A stretch of DNA of 7,254 bases from Phycisphaeraceae bacterium (GTDB lineage: Bacteria; Planctomycetota; Phycisphaerae; Phycisphaerales; Phycisphaeraceae). Every line of letters begins with the position of its first letter. The first letter of the stretch is position 1. Both the position numbers and the translations under genes were made by a program. Below are positions 1 to 5,396 of this stretch, piece after piece. Below the pieces are notes generated by a model that worked only from the letters and a program-made list of their open reading frames with translations, made no database searches and had not been told where the DNA came from. The stretch is taken from contig JAJDCT010000439.1 in assembly GCA_029260695.1 (NCBI GenBank), forward strand, positions 1 to 7,254, given 5' to 3'.

Positions 1-330
1 CTTGGGCTGATCAGCAACGGCAAGGGTGAAACCCAACGCGACAAGGTGGTGCGTTTCGGCCTCGAGCCGCTGTTCGATTGCATCATCCTCGAAGGCGAGT
101 TCGGGGCCGGCAAACCCGACCGCCGTGTTTTCGATCACGCACTCAGTGAGTTACAAGCCAAGCCCGAAGACACCTGGATGGTCGGCGACAACCTGCACTG
201 GGAAGTTGCGGCCCCGCAGGCGTTGGGCCTCAAAGGCGTGTGGGTCGACTGGGAAGGCACCGGCCTGCCCGCCGACACCGATGTCGTCCCCGACCGGATT
301 ATCCGCTCGATCGCGGAGTTGGTTGATTAG
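1..330 (+). CDS. HAD-family hydrolase, C-terminal part (5' end outside window)
   Basis: The reading frame is open from base 1 and ends at TAG 328-330, giving 109 visible residues. They carry the later motifs of the haloacid dehalogenase superfamily in order: motif II (LISNG, visible residues 4-7 onwards), the motif III lysine in GAGKPD, and motif IV as VGDNLHWEV. The nucleophile motif I (DxDxT) and the cap must lie upstream, outside the window. The pattern ETQRDKVVRFGLEPLFD followed by GEFGAGKPD is typical of HAD-IA phosphatases related to YjjG and phosphoglycolate phosphatase. These are cytoplasmic enzymes that hydrolyse small phosphorylated metabolites using Mg2+. Motif IV has GDN with Glu rather than the second Asp, which occurs in this subgroup. 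The substrate cannot be told. The ATG at 46 is internal and not a credible start, because conserved motif II lies before it. It converges on the ABC permease. Confidence 0.9.
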   Translation, partial: LGLISNGKGETQRDKVVRFGLEPLFDCIILEGEFGAGKPDRRVFDHALSELQAKPEDTWMVGDNLHWEVAAPQALGLKGVWVDWEGTGLPADTDVVPDRIIRSIAELVD

Positions 331-352
331 ACCGGTTTCACCTTATAGATAG

Positions 353-364
353 CGTTGTACAACG
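353..364. repeat. 12-bp perfect palindrome CGTTGTACAACG
   Basis: The sequence CGTTGTACAACG equals its own reverse complement. It lies 22 bases past the HAD stop codon and abuts the large inverted repeat at 365-417. Its role is unknown; it could be part of a termination structure or a protein-binding site. Confidence 0.5.
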
Positions 365-417
365 GTTTAGCCGGGCGGCCACACCCGGGGTGCGCCGCGT
401 GGCCGCGGCGGCTAAAC
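365..417. terminator. Long imperfect hairpin between convergent genes, possible bidirectional terminator
   Basis: The arm GTTTAGCCG (365-373) pairs perfectly with CGGCTAAAC (409-417). After a small internal loop, GCGGCCAC (375-382) pairs with GTGGCCGC (399-406), leaving a 16-base loop. That makes 17 base pairs in all. It lies between the converging ends of the HAD gene and the ABC permease, where a shared terminator is expected. Neither side has a T-tract, so it is not a classical intrinsic terminator. The structure is visible; the function is inferred. Confidence 0.4.
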
Positions 418-427
418 ATCACACGCT

Positions 428-444
428 GCGGTTTTACAAACCGC
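428..444 (-). terminator. Perfect 7-bp hairpin 20 bases past the permease stop
   Basis: GCGGTTT (428-434) and AAACCGC (438-444) form a perfect 7-bp stem with a 3-base loop. On the minus strand it starts about 20 bases after the permease TAG. No T-run follows, so a terminator or RNA-end-stabilising role is only a suggestion from position. Confidence 0.35.
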
Positions 445-464
445 TCTAATGGGTGTGTGGGTTG

Positions 465-1280
465 CTACGTCGTGCACAGGTCCCGCCGGGTAAACACAAC
501 CGCAGCGCAGCCCCATAGCACGGCCGCCGCGCCGTATAAGACAAGCAGGTCGCGGACAGGCCATTGCCCGGTACGCAGGATGCCGACGGGTCGGTAGTAC
601 GACAAAGCGCTGAACCATCCCGCGATCCGGGCCGGCTCCCAAAATTGTTCCAGGTAGCTGATCAGGAACGACGTGACGATCAGGACGAAGACGGTTGTGA
701 TCACCTTACCACGCCGATCACCCAGAGAAGAGATCAGCCACGCGACCGACCCGAACACCAGGTAAAGACCAAGCAGGTTCGTAAAGATCATCCCCGCTTG
801 ATGAGGTTGCAACAGGCGCCCGCTTCCCGCGATCGCCGAGCCAGTCGCGTTTCCGATGACCGCCACCATGATGACGACCAGGGCGCTCCCGATCCAGGTG
901 ACCGAGTCGATCCACATCCACTGCCATCGAGAGATCGGCAGGCCCAGTGCCACGTCGATAGTCCCACGGTCTACCTCGCCCGCCGGCAACCGGGTGCAGC
1001 AGATCACCGCGTGTGAGAGCACCACCGCCAACATGATAGGGTGCGCCCATGGGACCGAGCTGATGATCTCGGGCCCCAGTTGTTCTGCGATCCGCGTCCC
1101 GAGCATCCCCTCGATGATTCGGCGGACAAAATCCATTTCTAGGATCTGCACATTCATTTGCTCTTCAAAGCGAGGAAGCAGGAACGCGACCAACCCCTCG
1201 AAGACCGCTGCCAGCAGCCCACACATCAAAGTGGCGGGCCAGACCTCGCGGATCGACTTGGCAACCAGGCCACGGTTCAC
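465..1280 (-). CDS. ABC-2 type transporter permease
   Basis: This 271-residue membrane protein starts at GTG 1280-1278; GTGA overlaps the TGA of the upstream ATPase gene, so translation is probably coupled. A G-rich stretch precedes the GTG. Hydrophobic segments lie at about residues 15-36, 78-95, 128-150, 163-184, 192-210 and 243-263, matching the six-helix ABC-2 permease fold. The segment EVDRGTIDVALGLPISR (102-118) matches the conserved 'E..rGT.....lP.sR' region that ABC-2 permeases show after the second helix, usually taken as the contact with the ATPase. Residues 37-77, between helices 1 and 2, form an extracytoplasmic loop, longer than in some relatives. Together with the ATPase it should form an inner-membrane exporter. 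The cargo (drug, lipid, polysaccharide or peptide) cannot be told. The stop is TAG (465-467). Confidence 0.88.
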   Translation of the reverse strand: MNRGLVAKSIREVWPATLMCGLLAAVFEGLVAFLLPRFEEQMNVQILEMDFVRRIIEGMLGTRIAEQLGPEIISSVPWAHPIMLAVVLSHAVICCTRLPAGEVDRGTIDVALGLPISRWQWMWIDSVTWIGSALVVIMVAVIGNATGSAIAGSGRLLQPHQAGMIFTNLLGLYLVFGSVAWLISSLGDRRGKVITTVFVLIVTSFLISYLEQFWEPARIAGWFSALSYYRPVGILRTGQWPVRDLLVLYGAAAVLWGCAAVVFTRRDLCTT

Positions 1281-2167
1281 GACGCGCCCCCGTTCTCGTA
1301 GTAGTGGTGGAAAAGGGCTTCAAGGTCCGGCGGGCCGATCGAAAGATCCTCGATAGGTCGGCCGTCCAACCACGACACGAACCGGTCGACTGGTCCATCC
1401 AACTCGCCGGCCCATACCCGCCCATCACGCTGCTGAAGTTTCAGGAACGCAGGCGGCTCGGTGTCCGCCGACTGCGCATCACGCCACCGGATCGTCACCC
1501 GGTGCCCGGCATCGGCGCGCAGCGACGCCAACGATTGCTCTGTAACCAGTTTCCCCTCTCGCACGATCGCGACACGGTCACACAGCCGGTCGACTTCACT
1601 AAGTGAATGGCTGGAGAAGAACACGGTGTCTCCGCTATCCGCCCCCGCGCGCAGCTGCCTGTGCAGCCGTTGCTGCATGATCGGGTCCAACGAGGTGGTC
1701 GGCTCGTCCAAGATCAGCAGCTTGGGCGCATGCGCCATCGCCAGGACCAGCCCCAGCTTCTGCCGTGTCCCACGCGACATCTCGCGCACCCGCCGGGACA
1801 GGTCCAACCCAAACTCGTCCGACAGGTCTCGCCCGTGCGGCATCACGTCCCGCCGCCTGACCTGTCCAACCCACCTCAGCGCCGACTCGCCGGTCATCCA
1901 CGGATACAGCCGAAGATCACCCGGCAGGTAGCCGACGTCCTTTTTGATCCCGCGCCCGTCGCGCCAGCTATCGCGTCCGAGCACCTCGGCAGAACCGTTG
2001 TTCGGCTTAAGAAACCCCAGCAGCACCCGGATCGCTGTCGTCTTGCCCGCGCCGTTGGGACCTAGGAATCCGTAGACCGACCCACCCGGGACGTTCATGC
2101 TTAACCCTTCAACACCGCGGTGCTTTCCGTATGACCGTGTCAGTTGATCAGTCTGGATGATTGTCAT
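1277..2167 (-). CDS. ABC transporter ATP-binding protein (ABC-2 exporter)
   Basis: This 296-residue ATPase powers the permease encoded next to it. In order it shows an A-loop Tyr (Y13), Walker A GPNGAGKTT (36-44), a helical-domain entry GYLPGDLRLYP (79-89), a signature region MSRGTRQK (130-137), Walker B LLILDEP with the D-loop SLD (150-161), and the H-loop histidine H187 in SSHSLSEVDRLCDR. The first residue of the signature is Met rather than Leu and SRGTR replaces SGGQR. The usual Q-loop glutamine is replaced by Gly-Asp. Both variants are familiar in the ABC-2 exporter branch with GYLPGE/D loops, so the enzyme is probably active. Residues after about 225 form a C-terminal extension common in this branch. 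The start ATG (2167-2165) has no Shine-Dalgarno sequence and lies just after a TATGAT box. The TGA stop overlaps the permease GTG. Confidence 0.93.
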   Translation of the reverse strand: MTIIQTDQLTRSYGKHRGVEGLSMNVPGGSVYGFLGPNGAGKTTAIRVLLGFLKPNNGSAEVLGRDSWRDGRGIKKDVGYLPGDLRLYPWMTGESALRWVGQVRRRDVMPHGRDLSDEFGLDLSRRVREMSRGTRQKLGLVLAMAHAPKLLILDEPTTSLDPIMQQRLHRQLRAGADSGDTVFFSSHSLSEVDRLCDRVAIVREGKLVTEQSLASLRADAGHRVTIRWRDAQSADTEPPAFLKLQQRDGRVWAGELDGPVDRFVSWLDGRPIEDLSIGPPDLEALFHHYYENGGAS

Positions 2168-2175
2168 CAGAACTC

Positions 2176-2181
2176 ATCATA
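2176..2181 (-). promoter_or_regulatory. Candidate -10 box TATGAT for the ABC operon, leaderless geometry
   Basis: TATGAT (2181 to 2176, minus strand) matches the sigma-70 -10 consensus at 5 of 6 positions and ends 8 bases before the ATPase ATG. Transcription would therefore start at or next to the start codon, giving a leaderless mRNA, which fits the absence of a Shine-Dalgarno sequence. No convincing -35 is present at 16-18 bases (best AGAACA). This is inference from geometry. Confidence 0.35.
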
Positions 2182-2208
2182 CGCCTGTTACACCAAGGGT
2201 GTTCTCCT

Positions 2209-2230
2209 GGCGTGCGCCAGCGCACCCGCC
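2209..2230 (-). terminator. GC-rich hairpin between lipoprotein EEP gene and ABC operon
   Basis: On the minus strand GGC-GG-GTGCG-CTGG-CGCAC-GCC folds into an 8-bp stem with a two-base bulge and a CTGG loop, about 65 bases past the EEP stop. No U-tract follows. It may slow or end transcription from the EEP gene before the ABC operon, but this is uncertain. Confidence 0.3.
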
Positions 2231-2294
2231 GAGGCGATTTGCCACTGAGCTACTGGGGTTAGGTTAAAGAATTCTCGAGGCCACGAAGGGGTTA

Positions 2295-3263
2295 TCACCC
2301 GCCGGCGTGTGTGCTTCGATGGCCCGCGAATTGTGAGCCGGGCAGCAGCCGGAGGACGGCCGTAACCGGGAAGTGGTCCGAGGGGTATTGCCCGTTGTAT
2401 TTAGTGCGGTCGATGTCCGCATCCAAGGTGGTGAAGTTGTTGGTGGCGATGATCCAGTCGATCCGGTCGCCGGTGGTCTTGCCGTGGAAGCTGTGGCGTG
2501 TGCCTTCGTTCAGCCCGGGGATTGGGTTGGTCTGGCGGTACGAGTCGATCAGGTAGCCCCGCCAGTCTTGCGGCCCGCGCACCAATAATTGATACGGGGT
2601 GGTGTCGGAGTCGGTGTTGAAATCACCGGTGACGATCACGGGTCGGCCGTCCGCGATCTGGTCGATCTTACGCCGTAACAGCCAGGCGCCCTGCACCCGC
2701 GCCATCTCCGAGCTGTTGTCCATGTGGGTGTTGAAGAAGTAGAACACCTGCCTGGTCCCACCGCGTGGCGCGAGCCGGACCCACGTCACCATCCGCTTAA
2801 ACGCAGACCCCCAACTCTTGCTGCCGGGTCTGTCGGGTGTCTCGCTTAACCAGAAGTGCCCTTCGTCGAGTTTGATGAAACGGTCGTTGCGGAAGAACAC
2901 ACCGCACATCTCGCCGTCTGCCTTCCCGTTGTTGCGCCCCGCGCCGACGAACTGGTACCCAGGGAGCTGGCCCTTGAGATACCTCGCCTGCGAAGCCTGG
3001 CACTCCTGCGTGCCCAACAGGTCCGGTGAAAACTTCTTGATCGACCGTACCACCAGGTCTTTGCGGTGGTTCCAGTGGTTTTGGGCGTCGATGAACGTGG
3101 CCGTACGTAGGTTAAAACTCATCACCCGGTAGTCGTCCGACACCGCGACTCGCTTCCGGGCCGCCGGCCGGGTCAGGAAGCTATACGGGTCCGGCAAACT
3201 GCCACAGCCGGCAAGTACCGCCGAAGCGAACCAGATACCGGCCAGGAAAAGAGCTTTGCGCAT
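2295..3263 (-). CDS. EEP-fold hydrolase, predicted lipoprotein
   Basis: This 322-residue protein begins with a short charged N-terminus, a hydrophobic stretch and lipobox L-A-G-C with Cys20, so it should be lipidated by signal peptidase II and membrane-anchored. The rest is one endonuclease/exonuclease/phosphatase domain, closest by pattern to the uncharacterised family-1 branch (cd09083 type). Visible catalytic and metal-site residues are N51 (SFNLR), E87 (GTQE), H180 (NTHMD), D214 and N216 (GDFN), D269 (RIDWI) and D296-H297 (PSDHFPV). The family also has the diagnostic GHFWLSETPDRPGS block (135-148). EEP enzymes cleave phosphodiester or phosphomonoester bonds with Mg2+; the substrate here, outside the cytoplasm, is unknown. 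It is a paralogue of the next gene upstream. No clear Shine-Dalgarno precedes the ATG; this start is chosen because it gives the complete signal sequence. The stop is TGA. Confidence 0.92.
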   Translation of the reverse strand: MRKALFLAGIWFASAVLAGCGSLPDPYSFLTRPAARKRVAVSDDYRVMSFNLRTATFIDAQNHWNHRKDLVVRSIKKFSPDLLGTQECQASQARYLKGQLPGYQFVGAGRNNGKADGEMCGVFFRNDRFIKLDEGHFWLSETPDRPGSKSWGSAFKRMVTWVRLAPRGGTRQVFYFFNTHMDNSSEMARVQGAWLLRRKIDQIADGRPVIVTGDFNTDSDTTPYQLLVRGPQDWRGYLIDSYRQTNPIPGLNEGTRHSFHGKTTGDRIDWIIATNNFTTLDADIDRTKYNGQYPSDHFPVTAVLRLLPGSQFAGHRSTHAGG

Positions 3264-3402
3264 AAGAGTTAACCCATGTGTGGCGACACGGTTAGGGCTT
3301 GATAACCCCTCGATTCCGGGTCGTCCGATGCAATATTATCGGTGTCGCAGCGTCCCGGCCTCGAAAAAGCAGGGGGCCCAAAGGCCTGGACGCAGCCATG
3401 CT

Positions 3403-3430
3403 AGGGTAGAGTGTTTTTGCCCTCGGTCAA
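3403..3430 (-). promoter_or_regulatory. Weak candidate promoter for the lipoprotein EEP gene
   Basis: In the 191-base gap (3264-3454) the minus strand carries TTGACC (3430-3425), a 16-base spacer and TACCCT (3408-3403), a good -35 with a poor -10. A separate GATAAT (3340-3335) matches the -10 consensus at 5 of 6 positions but lacks a -35. Either could start transcription of the downstream EEP gene; neither is strong. Confidence 0.25.
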
Positions 3431-3454
3431 TAGAAATGTGATTTTTTTCGCCCT

Positions 3455-4426
3455 TTAGGGCGCCGCCTCTTGTTCGGCTGCGGGTGCGGGAGCGTCGATC
3501 CGCTTGAGTGTAGCGGTGACCGGGAAGTGGTCAGATGGATATTTCAGCCCCTCATGTGTGGTATCGATTTCTGTTGTAAGTGCTTGAAAACCCGGGGAGT
3601 GCAGCACCCAATCGATCCGGCTGCCCTTGGTCTTGCCTCTAAACCCGTGGAACGTCGCTTCCTGATCGCTGCGCTCGGGGTGGGTTGTGCGGTACGCGTC
3701 GATGAGCCAGGGGGTCCCACCCTCGCCTCGCCCCATGATCGCGGCGTAAGGCTTGGAGTCTTCATCGCAATTGAAGTCGCCCATGACCACGACAGGATCG
3801 TCCTCAGCAATCTCCGCGATCCTATCCCGCAGGAGACTGGCGGAGTGCAACCGCGCTTTCTTGCTGCGGTGATCAAAGTGCGTGTTGGCGATGACGAACG
3901 TCCGGCCATCAGTTTTGTCGCGCAGACGCAGCCAGGTCACCATCCTTGGATACGCCGCGTCCCAGCCGTAGCTGCCCGGGGTCTCCGGTTCTTCACTGAG
4001 CCAGAAGTGACCGCCCCCGACGCGCCGGAACCTTTCGCTTCGGTAATACAGCGGGCACATCTCCCCGCCGAGTCTTCCGTTGAATCGGCCGGCACCGAAG
4101 AAGATGAATCCATCCAGGTTGTTGCGCAGAAATTTCAACTGCCCCGTGACCGCTTCTTGCGCGCCCAGGATGTCTGGGTCGTAGGCCTTGATCGTTGCAA
4201 GCAACCGGTCTCGTCTTTTGGACCAGACGCTCGGCGGATCAGCCGCGCCGCCCCAACGGATATTAAAACTCATCACCTTGAACGGCATCACAGCTTCGCC
4301 CGTGTCTTCCTGCACCGCCGCCGGTGCGGGCTGGTCGTCCTGCGCCGCCGCAGGCTCGGCGTTTGCGTATGGGGAGCCAGGCATCAACATGCAGAACAAG
4401 AGGGCAGATGTCAGTAGCGTTTTCAT
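3455..4426 (-). CDS. EEP-fold hydrolase, predicted secreted
   Basis: The start is set at ATG 4426-4424, giving 323 residues. It is preceded by GGAGG at a 10-base spacing, overlaps the upstream TGA as ATGA, and gives a clean signal peptide (MKTLLTSALLFCMLM..., likely cleavage after A21-N22-A23). An upstream ATG at 4456 would add 10 residues before the signal and is rejected. A Pro/Ala/Gln-rich spacer (24-46) precedes one EEP domain with N55 (SFNIR), E91 (GAQE), H183 (NTHFD), D217 and N219 (GDFN), D272 (RIDW) and D299-H300 (PSDHFPV). The GHFWLSEEPETPGS block (139-152) matches cd09083-type proteins. It should be a soluble metal-dependent hydrolase of phosphoester bonds outside the cytoplasmic membrane; the substrate is unknown. 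A second Ala/Pro/Glu-rich tail ends the protein. It is coupled to the PfpI-like gene and paralogous to the next EEP gene. The stop is TAA. Confidence 0.93.
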   Translation of the reverse strand: MKTLLTSALLFCMLMPGSPYANAEPAAAQDDQPAPAAVQEDTGEAVMPFKVMSFNIRWGGAADPPSVWSKRRDRLLATIKAYDPDILGAQEAVTGQLKFLRNNLDGFIFFGAGRFNGRLGGEMCPLYYRSERFRRVGGGHFWLSEEPETPGSYGWDAAYPRMVTWLRLRDKTDGRTFVIANTHFDHRSKKARLHSASLLRDRIAEIAEDDPVVVMGDFNCDEDSKPYAAIMGRGEGGTPWLIDAYRTTHPERSDQEATFHGFRGKTKGSRIDWVLHSPGFQALTTEIDTTHEGLKYPSDHFPVTATLKRIDAPAPAAEQEAAP

Positions 4427-4947
4427 CGGCTCATTACCTCCAGGATGCCCCGGCAAAAGTCCGGCAGGTCGTCCGGCCGGCGGCTGGTGACGTGGTGACC
4501 GTCGATCACAACGGGCTGGTCGACCCAGTTCGCGCCGGCGTTAATCAAATCATCCGTCAGCCCCGGCGTGCTGGTGTACGTCGCGCCCTTCACGATCCCC
4601 GCGGAGATGTCGATCCAGGGCCCGTGGCAGATCGACGCCACACACTTGCCCGCCTCGTGCATCTGCCGTGTGATCCGTTTGACCTCGTCGTACCGCCGCA
4701 GTTTATCAGGCATCCACCCGCCGGGGATCACCAGCCCATCGAACCCCGCGGTGTCCAACCCGTTAAGCCGGGCCTGGGAAACCTGCGGGTAGCCGTGCTT
4801 ACCCTTGTAAACCACGTCTGCTTCGAGCCCGGCCGCCACGACCTCCGCCCCCGCCTCGATCAGCCGGTACTTGGGGTACTGCAGTTCCAGGTCCTCGTAG
4901 TCGTCGCCGACAAATATCAGGAGGCGCTTGCCGGTAAGTGGGGTCAT
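4423..4947 (-). CDS. DJ-1/PfpI family protein (type 1 glutamine amidotransferase-like)
   Basis: This 174-residue cytoplasmic protein has the usual length of bacterial PfpI/YhbO proteins. Key residues are visible: the acidic residue E18 in DDYEDLE, the strand LVIPGGWMPDKLR (72-84), and the nucleophile elbow ASICHGPW with Cys107-His108. The conserved tail TSTPGLTDDLINAGANWVD, followed by DGHHVTSRRPDDLPDFC, is characteristic of the PfpI branch. Family members have been reported as intracellular cysteine peptidases (C56), chaperones and protein or nucleotide deglycases that repair methylglyoxal damage; which role applies cannot be told. Its TGA overlaps the ATG of the secreted EEP gene, and its 3' end carries that gene's ribosome binding site, so the two are coupled. 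No Shine-Dalgarno precedes its own ATG (4947-4945). Confidence 0.93.
   Translation of the reverse strand: MTPLTGKRLLIFVGDDYEDLELQYPKYRLIEAGAEVVAAGLEADVVYKGKHGYPQVSQARLNGLDTAGFDGLVIPGGWMPDKLRRYDEVKRITRQMHEAGKCVASICHGPWIDISAGIVKGATYTSTPGLTDDLINAGANWVDQPVVIDGHHVTSRRPDDLPDFCRGILEVMSR
4437..4441 (-). promoter_or_regulatory. Ribosome binding site GGAGG for the secreted EEP gene
   Basis: GGAGG on the minus strand lies 10 bases before ATG 4426, inside the last codons of the PfpI-like gene. It decides the start: the upstream in-frame ATG at 4456 has no such site. Confidence 0.7.
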
Positions 4948-4984
4948 GGGAAAATCTCGATCTCATAGTTTCAGATGAGTTAAG

Positions 4985-5014
4985 TAGATAGCGGGGTTAT
5001 TGGGACACAGTCAG
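4985..5014 (-). promoter_or_regulatory. Weak candidate promoter for the PfpI-EEP unit
   Basis: On the minus strand CTGACT (5014-5009) and TATCTA (4990-4985) are 18 bases apart, with 4/6 and 3/6 matches to the sigma-70 boxes. A start near 4978 would leave a leader of about 30 bases. The evidence is thin, but the position fits. Confidence 0.25.
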
Positions 5015-5053
5015 GCATCTTCACCGCGAACTAGAGATCGTGGGTGGACCGTA

Positions 5054-5065
5054 GGGGATATCCCC
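5054..5065. repeat. 12-bp perfect palindrome GGGGATATCCCC
   Basis: This self-complementary sequence lies about 107 bases upstream of the PfpI-like start. It could be an operator; no regulator is encoded in the window to match it with. Confidence 0.4.
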
Positions 5066-5184
5066 CCGTGCGGTGGTGTTTTACCTTCATAATACGGGTA
5101 ATTTGGGTGGTGTGGGTAGATATGTTCTGCCCACTCGCTATATTTATCGGAACCCTCGCGGGAGCCGCGTTTGTTTTGCCGACT

Positions 5185-5200
5185 GACGACCACGGTCGTC
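5185..5200. repeat. Inverted repeat GACGACC-AC-GGTCGTC
   Basis: Seven-base arms are separated by two bases, a symmetry typical of a dimeric regulator's site. It lies mid-way in the divergent intergenic region. Function is not known. Confidence 0.4.
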
Positions 5201-5256
5201 GATACCGCGAACGGGTCATGCTACGAGGTCAGCCTAACCGGCAAAGGCCACCCACC

Positions 5257-5304
5257 GGATCGTCCCCCCGGATCGTCCCCCCGGATTGCCCCCCGGATTG
5301 CCCC
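5257..5304. repeat. C-rich tandem repeat, four units of 12-13 bp
   Basis: GGAT recurs at 5257, 5270, 5283 and 5295. The units are GGATCGTCCCCCC twice, then GGATTGCCCCCC, then a shortened GGATTGCCCC. The two subtypes suggest successive duplications. The plus strand is C-rich and the minus strand has G-runs of five to six, spaced regularly. Confidence 0.8.
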
Positions 5305-5321
5305 GACCCACCCGCCGATGG

Positions 5322-5333
5322 ATTGAGCTCAAT
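5322..5333. promoter_or_regulatory. 12-bp perfect palindrome ATTGAGCTCAAT, possible operator
   Basis: This self-complementary site lies 63 bases before the start of the rightward gene, a usual place for an operator. Its TTGAGC half also resembles a -35 box, but no fitting -10 follows at 16-18 bases. Confidence 0.35.
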
Positions 5334-5358
5334 TACATACCAGCCTGACGGACACCCC

Positions 5359-5375
5359 GTGGTGCGGAGCACCAC
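5359..5375 (+). promoter_or_regulatory. 5'-leader hairpin ahead of the repeat-protein gene
   Basis: GTGGTGC (5359-5365) and GCACCAC (5369-5375) form a perfect 7-bp stem with a GGA loop, ending 6 bases before the ribosome binding site. An upstream CACC (just before 5359) could pair with the inner GGTG instead, giving a weaker alternative fold. It could stabilise the mRNA or affect ribosome access. Confidence 0.4.
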
Positions 5376-5381
5376 TGAATC

Positions 5382-5390
5382 GAGAGGAAG
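5382..5390 (+). promoter_or_regulatory. Ribosome binding site GAGAGGAAG
   Basis: A purine-rich Shine-Dalgarno-like sequence whose GAGG core is 9 bases before ATG 5397. The in-frame TTG at 5391 directly abuts it, so ATG 5397 is the better start. Confidence 0.7.
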
Positions 5391-5396
5391 TTGTTT

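Larger units (their letters stand above)
4948..5396. other. 449-base divergent intergenic region
   Basis: This stretch separates the leftward PfpI-EEP unit from the rightward repeat-protein gene and must hold both sets of signals. It contains three short palindromes (5054-5065, 5185-5200, 5322-5333), a four-copy C-rich tandem repeat (5257-5304) and a hairpin next to the rightward ribosome binding site (5359-5375). A long open frame on the plus strand (5044-5532) runs out of frame into the signal-peptide region of the next gene and gives no recognisable protein, so I call no gene here. No strong rightward promoter was found. Confidence 0.6.

Noticed and set aside
3441..3462. Hairpin CGCCC-TTTA-GGGCG beside a run of seven T on the plus strand, at the end of the secreted EEP gene.
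   Set aside because: For the minus-strand gene the hairpin is followed by A, not U, and on the plus strand the T-run comes before the stem. It is in the wrong orientation for an intrinsic terminator on either strand, and the stop codon lies in its loop.
3470..4417. Long plus-strand open frame opposite the secreted EEP gene, and similar long frames opposite the ABC genes.
   Set aside because: They are antisense shadows typical of GC-rich coding DNA; their translations show no family motifs, while the minus-strand products have complete motif sets.
4427..4456. Upstream ATG that would lengthen the secreted EEP protein by 10 residues.
   Set aside because: It would put a proline/glycine-rich stretch before the signal peptide, while the downstream ATG has GGAGG at 10 bases and overlaps the preceding stop as ATGA.
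5257..5304. CRISPR-like array.
   Set aside because: The units are 12-13 bp and directly adjacent with no spacers, so this is a simple tandem repeat.
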